Shown: one piece after another, positions 8,195-13,584 of the stretch
Position numbering within the stretch: position 1 is the first letter of the stretch
Layout of the letters: each line of letters starts with the position of its first letter
Source: JAFNAG01 sp963824985
GTDB lineage: Bacteria > Acidobacteriota > UBA6911
Length of the DNA: 13,584 nucleotides
NCBI GenBank assembly: GCA_963824985.1
Contig: CAWGRQ010000006.1
Span: forward strand, 1 to 13,584
Direction of reading: 5' to 3'
The notes under the pieces: generated by a model
Database searches by the model: none
Told to the model about the DNA's origin: nothing
What the model saw: only the letters and a program-made list of their open reading frames with translations
Program-made: the position numbers and the translations under genes

Positions 8195-8290
8195 GGCACA
8201 TAGGAGGCGTATAAGCTGCCTGATTCTCTCGCCCTCCCTCCGGCCCATGCTCCCCCGTCCTCGGTTCTCAAGTTCTGATAAGATGCGATA
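8195..8290 (+). repeat. Dispersed repeat, copy C (core only, most diverged)
   Basis: A 96-base version of the core with an A to G change, a two-base insertion (AGGCGTATAAGC against AAGCATAAGC) and one extra C in CCCTCCCTCC. It ends at GATGCGATA exactly like the other copies, then runs into unrelated AT-rich sequence. Positions 8291-8592 behind it hold no convincing gene; a 26-codon frame starts at an ATG near 8419 but is unsupported. Confidence 0.88.
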
Positions 8291-8542
8291 ACTACATATT
8301 ATTTGGTTATCTTTGCATATCGTTTCAGATTATCCATGAACTCCCTCGGAAACCATTATCAGTGCGTCCAACCAGTGCGTTGCAGTTGGGTGCCCCGAGA
8401 AATTCATGGAGATCTGAGATGGAATCTGACAAGAACCGACATCTGGCGAGAATCTTCGTGCTGTGGGCTGGGGTGCTCCCGCGAAAGGATAGCAGGTGAG
8501 GTGACGTGATAATGAGCCCAACTCACGACTTTCTTATTGTTT

Positions 8543-8552
8543 TCCTATAGGA
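8543..8552. promoter_or_regulatory. Palindrome upstream of PadR regulator 2, possible operator or -10 region
   Basis: TCCTATAGGA is a perfect 10-bp inverted repeat 40 bases before the start of PadR 2, within an AT-rich stretch (TTCTTATTGTTTTCC). It differs in sequence from the palindrome before PadR 1, so any operator role would be specific to this copy. Confidence 0.2.
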
Positions 8553-8592
8553 CTCTGTGGCAAGCTACATATTGGTTTCCTTTAGGAGTGTT

Positions 8593-8934
8593 ATGAGCGA
8601 TAGAACAGATGTCCGGCAACGAACCATGGATCTGATGATTCTGAAGACCCTTGAAATGATGGGGCCTCTCCACGGATATGGGATTGCCCGCCGGATCGAG
8701 CAAATTGGCGGCAGTCGGCTTTCCGTCAAGTATGGAACCATCTATCCCGCCCTCCTGAAATTAGAACAGGAAGGCTGCATCTCCTCAGAGTGGGGGCTGT
8801 CGGACAACAATCGCAAGGCCAAGTATTACCGGCTTACGCGCATAGGCAGGAAGCAACTGGCATCCGAAGCACGGGATTGGGAACAGATGATGTCGATTCT
8901 CGCGCGCTTCTTATCGCATGCAAAGGAGTCGTGA
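8593..8934 (+). CDS. PadR-family transcriptional regulator, acidobacterial ADOP-linked type (copy 2)
   Basis: A 113-residue winged-helix regulator, clearly homologous to PadR 1: TMDLMILKTL (11-20), HGYGIARRIEQIGGSRLSV (27-45), KYGTIYPALLKLEQEGCISS (46-65) and NNRKAKYYRLTRIGRKQL (72-89). ATG at 8593 is chosen because AGGAG (8584-8588) precedes it by four bases and the family starts here; a GTG at 8557 would add an unrelated leader. Its stop overlaps the start of the next permease gene (TGATG), implying translational coupling, and AAAGGAG inside its last codons serves the downstream gene. It most likely represses this operon in response to an unknown signal. Confidence 0.92.
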   Translation: MSDRTDVRQRTMDLMILKTLEMMGPLHGYGIARRIEQIGGSRLSVKYGTIYPALLKLEQEGCISSEWGLSDNNRKAKYYRLTRIGRKQLASEARDWEQMMSILARFLSHAKES

Positions 8935-11581
8935 TGAGAAAACTGCGAGCTTGGTTTCTGCGTCTGCGCAGCCTGCTGAACGCGGATCGCCAGGATCAGG
9001 AGTTGGCCGAAGAGCTTGAAAGCCACCTCCAGATGCACATCGATGACAATCTCCGGGCCGGCATGTCTCACGAAGAGGCTCGTCGACACGCGTTGATTGA
9101 TCTTGGCGGTGTTGAACAGGTCAAAGAAGAGTATCGGGAGAGGCGCGGAATCAGATGGCTTGACGACCTCCGGCAAGACTTGCGCTATGGTGTGCGCATT
9201 CTTCGAAAGAACCGCGCTTTCACAGCGGTGGCGGTAATGACCCTGGGGTTGGGTATCGGCGCCAATACCGCGTTTTTCAGCGTGGTGAACGGCGTTCTTT
9301 GGCATTCGCTCCCTTATGAGGAGCCGCGACAGCTCGTGCAGGTTTTCGAAACGAGCCCAAAAGCCGGCGGCAAGACATATGCCGCGCTTCCCAATTTCAT
9401 AGAATGGAAAAACCTGTCCCACTCGTTTGACGGCATGGCCGCATTCAGAAGCAGCGACGTTAAGCTGACAGGAGGTGAATTTCCCGAAAAGATCAGGTCC
9501 ATGTCCGTCAGTGCCCAATTTTTTTCGACATTCCGAACCCAGGCCGCCGTGGAAGACTTTTTCCAGCGGGCGAATATGAAGCTCCCGAAAGCGCACTTGT
9601 GATCTTAAGCGATGGCTTTTGGCGTCGTCGTTTTGGCGGTGATTCCATGGTGATTGGACAAGCAATTACTCTGGACGATAAGGACTACACCATAGTCGGC
9701 GTGATGCCCGAAAGCTTTGAGTTCAACGCGAGATTAGGTGGCCCGGTTGATTGTTGGGTCCGCCTCAATACAGCGGGTGACATGACCCGTAGGCTTCGTG
9801 CCGCAGTCGTAATCGCACGGCTTCGCCGAGGGATTGGGATCGAGCAGGCGCAGACAGAGATGGATGGAATTGCCCGGCGATTGCAGGAAGCGTTTCCGGA
9901 GAATAAGGGTTGGGGTATCACACTGGTTCCTGTTTATCAAATTGTCGTGGGCGATGTGGAACGCGAGGTCCTCGTGCTGGCAGGCGCCGTCGCCTTTGTT
10001 TTGTTGATCGCCTGCGCGAATGTCGCCAACCTCCTGATGGCACGTGGTGCCAACAGGATGCGGGAGCTAGCGCTGCGATCAGGACTGGGCGCCGGACGGG
10101 CTCGTCTGATCCGGCAACTCTTGACGGAGAGTGTGTTGCTTTCTGCTATTGGGGGCCTGCTGGGGCTCTTGCTGGCCACATGGTGCACGAGAGGCCTGAT
10201 TGCATTGAGCCCGCCAAATCTGCCTGGTTTGGAAGCGGTCGCCATTAACAAGACGGTCTTGGGTTTCCTCGTTGCAGTTACCTTGCTTACGGGCATCATC
10301 TGCGGCATCGCGCCCGCGTTCCGAGGATCGAGAACCGACGTTGTTGCTGGACTCAAGGAGGCTGGTTTTCACACCGCTGGGGCAAGGCGACGACGCTTCA
10401 GCAGGTTGCTGGTGATCTTCGAAGTCGCATTGTCCTTGATGCTTTTGATCGGCGCCGGACTCTTGATTAACAGTTTCGTCAGGATGCAGTCAGTTCCCGC
10501 CGGCTTCAATTCGCGCAATGTGCTGACTCTTGGAGTGATGCCGAGCGGCAGCCGGTATCAGACACGAGGCGTATATCAGAATGAGGCGGTCCAGCAGTTT
10601 TATCTGCAACTTCTGGAGAGGTTGAAGCACCTTCCCGGAATTGAGGCAGCAGCAATAGGCTCAATCCCGTTGTCAGGCGGCCAGCGGATCAACGCGTACA
10701 TCGAGGACTCTCAGGAGCCCGTTGACTTTAAAATGTATTCTGTCAGTCCCAACTACTTTCATGTCCTGGGAACTCCCCTGATCGCTGGAAGAACGTTTAC
10801 GGAAAATGACACTTCGGGAAGCAGGTATCCCAAAGTTGCTCTCATCAACAAGATGACAGCACAGAAAATCTGGCCGGGCCAAAATCCGATCGGCAAGAAA
10901 ATCAGTTTCTCTCCACCCAAAAGTCCCCGCCAGAGGGAATGGACTACGATCATCGGCCTGGTTGAAGATATCCGACATCAAGGCCTGGAAGGTCCGTTAG
11001 AGTTTGCCGTCTACACACCTTTCCCCCAATATCCTGGCGTTCTTTTCGGGAGTTTGCTCTTTCGGACCAAGGGCGACCCGTTGGACCTGGCTCCTCAGGT
11101 CAAAGCTGCCTTATGGTCGATCGACAAGGACCAGCCCATCACTCGCATCGCGACCTTGGAGCAAATTTTGTTGCAATCAGGCGTGCCTCGCAGATTCAAC
11201 CTGCTGCTGATCGCAATCTTTGCCGTGATCGCAATTGTGCTCGCTGCAGTGGGGATCTATGGCGTCATGGCTTACACGGTCACTTCGCGCACAAACGAAG
11301 TGAGTATCCGAATGGCGCTGGGCGCGCAGAAGCAGGATATACTCGGCCTGTTCCTCAGGCAAAGCCTGTGGATGATCCTCGTGGGCGAGATGCTTGGCTT
11401 GGCAGGAGCGTTTGCGCTGAACCGGGTCATGGCAAAAATGGTATTTGGCATCAACACCACGGATCCAACAACCTACCTGGGAGTATGTGTTCTCTGGACA
11501 ACCATCGGCCTGCTCGCCTCCTATCTGCCCGCGCGCCGTGCGACCCGCGTGGATACTCTGGCTGCTTTGCGCTATGAATGA
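8934..11581 (+). pseudogene. ADOP-type duplicated MacB/FtsX-like ABC permease (copy 2), single frameshift
   Basis: This homologue of ADOP 1 is split into two frames. The first (from ATG 8934, five bases after AAAGGAG) carries the soluble head (DQELAEELESHLQMHIDDNL), TM1 (FTAVAVMTLGLGIGANTAFF, about 96-115) and reads well to residue 206 (FFSTFRTQAAV). It then loses similarity and stops at 9602. The second frame takes over with GRLFPAGEYEAPESALVILS and continues to YLPARRATRVDTLAALRYE at 11581, including ACANVANLLMARGANRMREL, SGLGAGRARLIRQLLTESV and EVSIRMALGAQKQDILGLF. One extra G at 9551-9552 restores a continuous 882-residue protein. The rest shows no decay, so the frameshift is either recent or a sequence error. 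It is coupled to PadR 2; no ATPase is nearby. Confidence 0.88.
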
Positions 11582-11671
11582 ACCGCTGTCCACATGCGTC
11601 TCAATCCTGAAACAGCCACGATTCTCGTGCTTGTGATTGGTTGGATCGTTGCCTCTGCAAGTGTGCCTTAA

Positions 11672-11833
11672 GGCACATAGGAAGCATAAGCTGCCTGATT
11701 CTCTCGCCCTCCTCCGGCCCATGCTCCCCCGTCCTCGGTTCTCAAGTTCTGATAAGATGCGATATGTAAACTAGGCCCAATTCGGCCCTTTTTTCTGGCT
11801 GGCTGCTATCATAACTCTCAACAAAGGTTCAGG
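11672..11833 (+). repeat. Dispersed repeat, copy D (93-bp core plus 69-bp extension)
   Basis: The core at 11672-11764 is identical to copy B, and the extension to 11833 matches B with two substitutions. Its left border overlaps a 16-bp perfect palindrome, TGTGCCTTAAGGCACA (11662-11677). It lies between the end of ADOP 2 and the IS91-like element. Positions 11582-11661, between the ADOP 2 stop and the repeat, hold nothing recognised. Confidence 0.9.
11773..11794 (+). terminator. Small hairpin with T tract inside the repeat extension (copy D)
   Basis: AGGCC pairs with GGCCCT with one bulged C and is followed by six T. It is the counterpart of the hairpin at 6864-6885 and could end transcription from ADOP 2. 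Confidence 0.4.
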
Positions 11834-11903
11834 ATAGGAGATTTTTGGGACACCTCTGGTATGCGGAGCAGATTAGCAGCCTTCCGATCAGGAGAAGTAG
11901 GGG

Positions 11904-13088
11904 TCAGCGGTCGATGCTGCTGCAATTGGCGGGGGTCTCGTTGGCGGCCCGGCAATCAAGAATCTTATGGATGGCTTCCGGTGGATTTATCGCTGCAAGA
12001 ATGCGCATGCGGCCGCCGCAACGGGGACATTTTAAAACGTCAACCTCAAAGACTCTTTTTAAAAGCTGAGCCCAGGAGTAATTCCTGGGCCGGTTATCCC
12101 CTTTCTTTTTAGCATTTGCCGGGTCGCCAGCGACTGCGGGGCAATTACGGTGCGTGGTCGCATCGCAGGCCGGCGCAACGGGAACGACCAGCGGTCTCCA
12201 GGCGGCCGACGGGGCAAGAACGCCATGGTAGCTGACCAAATTGAAGCGGGGCGGAGGCACAAGCGCAGCCAGCTTTTCAACCAGTTCGCCGGGTTCGAAG
12301 ATCACATGCGAGGTTCCCTCCCGCCAGCGGCGTTTGAGGCGATAGAGCAGTCTTCCATCGGGCAGAAGCGACAGCCGCTCCGTGGCCAGCGGCGGGCGCC
12401 CCGCATAGCGCGCCAGACGCTCAAGCCGCATGCGATCATGAGCCGCGATCCGGACGCCTGCGTGAACGCTATAGCCGGCAACTGACGCACAGCATGAGCC
12501 GGAAGCCGTGGTTTGGCTTTCCACATCGACCTCGTCGCCAACCTTCGTGACACGCCGGCCGGCGCGCGGGCCGGTTGCCACTCGTCCCGAAATTGATGCG
12601 CCGTACAGCTCAGCCAGCAGCGACTCCTCTCGTTGAAGCGTGTCCGATTCCTCCGAAGCGGCCTCCGGCCCCAGGCCCTTGCGCTCGAGAAGCCTGGCAA
12701 CGCTGCGGTGAACGCGATCGGCAACGCGCGCCACTTCGGCGTCGCCCGGAGGCGCCACGTGCCGGAAAACCACTTCTCCTTTTTCATTGACGATGTAGAT
12801 GCCGTCCAACACGATGGAATGGATGTGGGGATTGAGCCGGAGGGCATCTCCGAAGCGCTGCACAAAGCTAACGGCGCCACACCGTGCGCGGCGGTCCGAA
12901 GCAGGAATGCCGGCACGGCGGCGGATCGAGGCAAAGACGGCACACACGAAGATCCGCAGAACTTCCCCCAGCAGGGACGAATCGTAGGCAAGCCGGTAGC
13001 GTATGGCAAAGGGAAGCGACAGCACCCATTGCCGAACCGGGACCTCGGGAAAGACTCGATCCACGAGATGGGCGGCGGTATCCGCCAT
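11904..13088 (-). CDS. IS91-family (Y2, HUH) transposase, N-terminally truncated
   Basis: 394 residues from ATG 13088. The HUH metal site is seen as NPHIHSIVLDG (His88 and His90), the catalytic-tyrosine region as RLERLARYAGRPPLATERLS (Tyr228 the likely nucleophile), and a C-terminal zinc pair as LKCPRCGGRMRILAA (354 onward). Such enzymes cut one DNA strand and move by a rolling-circle mechanism. Recognisable family sequence continues upstream of the ATG in the same frame (GFCPSCCGRR, a zinc-binding CPSC) to about 13118, and the frame stays open to a TAA at 13149-13151. The preceding 80-100 residues usual for this family, with the first zinc ligands, are absent. The protein is probably inactive; the family assignment is firm. 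Confidence 0.85.
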   Translation of the reverse strand: MADTAAHLVDRVFPEVPVRQWVLSLPFAIRYRLAYDSSLLGEVLRIFVCAVFASIRRRAGIPASDRRARCGAVSFVQRFGDALRLNPHIHSIVLDGIYIVNEKGEVVFRHVAPPGDAEVARVADRVHRSVARLLERKGLGPEAASEESDTLQREESLLAELYGASISGRVATGPRAGRRVTKVGDEVDVESQTTASGSCCASVAGYSVHAGVRIAAHDRMRLERLARYAGRPPLATERLSLLPDGRLLYRLKRRWREGTSHVIFEPGELVEKLAALVPPPRFNLVSYHGVLAPSAAWRPLVVPVAPACDATTHRNCPAVAGDPANAKKKGDNRPRNYSWAQLLKRVFEVDVLKCPRCGGRMRILAAINPPEAIHKILDCRAANETPANCSSIDR

Positions 13089-13149
13089 CCGCCGTCCGCA
13101 ACAGGAAGGACAGAAACCCCTGATATGCAGTGCACAGCATATAAGGTCT

Positions 13150-13176
13150 TATGCGGAGTTGATGAATATGCGGAGT
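13150..13176 (+). repeat. Paired direct repeat TATGCGGAG at the right border of the IS91-like element
   Basis: Two copies of TATGCGGAGT start 17 bases apart (13150 and 13167), separated by TGATGAA. A third TATGCGGAG occurs in the same orientation at 11860. The arrangement suggests recombinase-binding arms or an element end. Confidence 0.5.
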
Positions 13177-13354
13177 ATGGTGACATCAGCGGGGCAAGTT
13201 GCGGCGTTTTTCGCGGGTTTGCCCTGAGCTATCCGCCGACGCACTTGCCATTGTCTTGCATCGGCAGCTTCCAGGAAGTGTAGTCGTTCATGTTCGGGGT
13301 GCGTGTTGGAGGTGTACGTCGAGGCTCGATCGAAGTTGCTGCGGTTGCACGCGG

Positions 13355-13584
13355 ATGCGCGGCTGGGGAGCGCATGGATCATTTTGCCGAGTGGCTTCAA
13401 TCGGCGAGATTACGACGCAGGTTGCCGCGCAGCTGCGGGCACCGCTCACCTGCAGCGAATGGGGATCGATTCGCAAAGTTCGAATCGACCAGATTGACCA
13501 GCCAGCGCTTGACAGCTTTGCATCCGGCATGGCCGCGTGCGCGTGCACGCATGTCTTTCACGGGCGGGATTGTTACAACCTGGC
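13355..13584 (+). CDS. Unrecognised partial reading frame at the right edge
   Basis: An open plus-strand frame runs off the window. The more protein-like part begins near a GTG at 13385 (VASIGEITTQVAAQLRAP) and continues LTCSEWGSIRKVRIDQIDQP and a Cys/His-containing GMAACACTHVFHGRDCY. No ribosome binding site is evident, and another plus-strand frame (from an ATG at 13290) is also open to the end, so this is only a candidate. I know no family with this sequence. Positions 13177-13354 show nothing supported. Confidence 0.25.
   Translation, partial: MRGWGAHGSFCRVASIGEITTQVAAQLRAPLTCSEWGSIRKVRIDQIDQPALDSFASGMAACACTHVFHGRDCYNL

Larger units (their letters stand above)
11860..13176. mobile_element. 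IS91-like element, probably internally deleted
   Basis: The transposase gene is bracketed by direct copies of TATGCGGAG: one at 11860-11868 on the left and two at 13150-13158 and 13167-13175 on the right. No inverted terminal repeats or target duplications are seen, as expected for IS91-type single-strand (rolling-circle) transposition. Taking these words as the borders is an inference. The short space between the right-hand copies and the truncated transposase start suggests that the 5' part of the gene, and perhaps a companion gene, has been lost. Confidence 0.5.

Noticed and set aside
4630..11833. CRISPR array formed by the repeats
   Set aside because: The units are 93 bp or longer and separated by kilobases of genes, not by short regular spacers.
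12302..13283. Other long frames overlapping the IS91 transposase, both strands
   Set aside because: The transposase frame contains the HUH, Tyr and zinc motifs; the others have no recognisable content.
1..13584. tRNA, rRNA or riboswitch genes
   Set aside because: No cloverleaf, rRNA or known riboswitch pattern was noticed on either strand, though this was judged by eye only.

Overview
The window looks like accessory or decaying chromosome from a high-GC soil bacterium, most probably an Acidobacteriota of the Solibacter type. The main support is two tandemly organised PadR-regulator / duplicated-permease pairs. These permeases (ADOP, acidobacterial duplicated orphan permease) are MacB/FtsX-like proteins with no ATPase beside them, and they are strongly expanded in that phylum. 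Truncated carbohydrate-related genes, a TonB-dependent receptor fragment and an IS91-type transposase fit the same background. The assignment rests on recognised protein families, not on a database search.

Layout. Positions 1-800 (minus strand) hold the plug domain of a TonB-dependent receptor that runs off the left edge and lacks its normal N-terminus, preceded by an unidentified short reading frame. Positions 844-3811 (plus) are PadR regulator 1 and intact ADOP permease 1, four bases apart. Positions 4000-5723 are a scar: a glycoside hydrolase family 43 fragment (minus) and the C-terminal part of a BNR/Asp-box repeat protein (plus) stand head to head, both missing their 5' ends, with a 93-bp repeat exactly between them. 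Positions 5926-6672 encode an intact exported alpha/beta hydrolase. Positions 6673-8592 are gene-poor and contain repeat copies B and C and a frameshifted outer-membrane beta-barrel pseudogene. Positions 8593-11581 are PadR regulator 2 and ADOP permease 2, which carries a frameshift near 9551 explained by one missing G. Positions 11672-11833 are repeat copy D. Positions 11860-13176 are an IS91-like element with an N-terminally truncated Y2 transposase, flanked by direct copies of TATGCGGAG. The last 400 bases show only an unrecognised partial reading frame.

The most distinctive feature is the dispersed repeat: a 93-bp core with sharp ends present four times in the same orientation (4630, 6763, 8195, 11672). 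Two copies share a further 69 bp that includes a small hairpin and T tract. It encodes no evident protein, has no obvious target duplication and sits at junctions with broken genes. It is best read as a small non-autonomous mobile or recombinogenic element.

Functionally, the live genes are probably the two PadR-ADOP modules (regulated membrane permeases of unknown substrate; the second depends on whether its frameshift is real) and the secreted esterase-like hydrolase. Most of the rest is gene remnants and mobile DNA.
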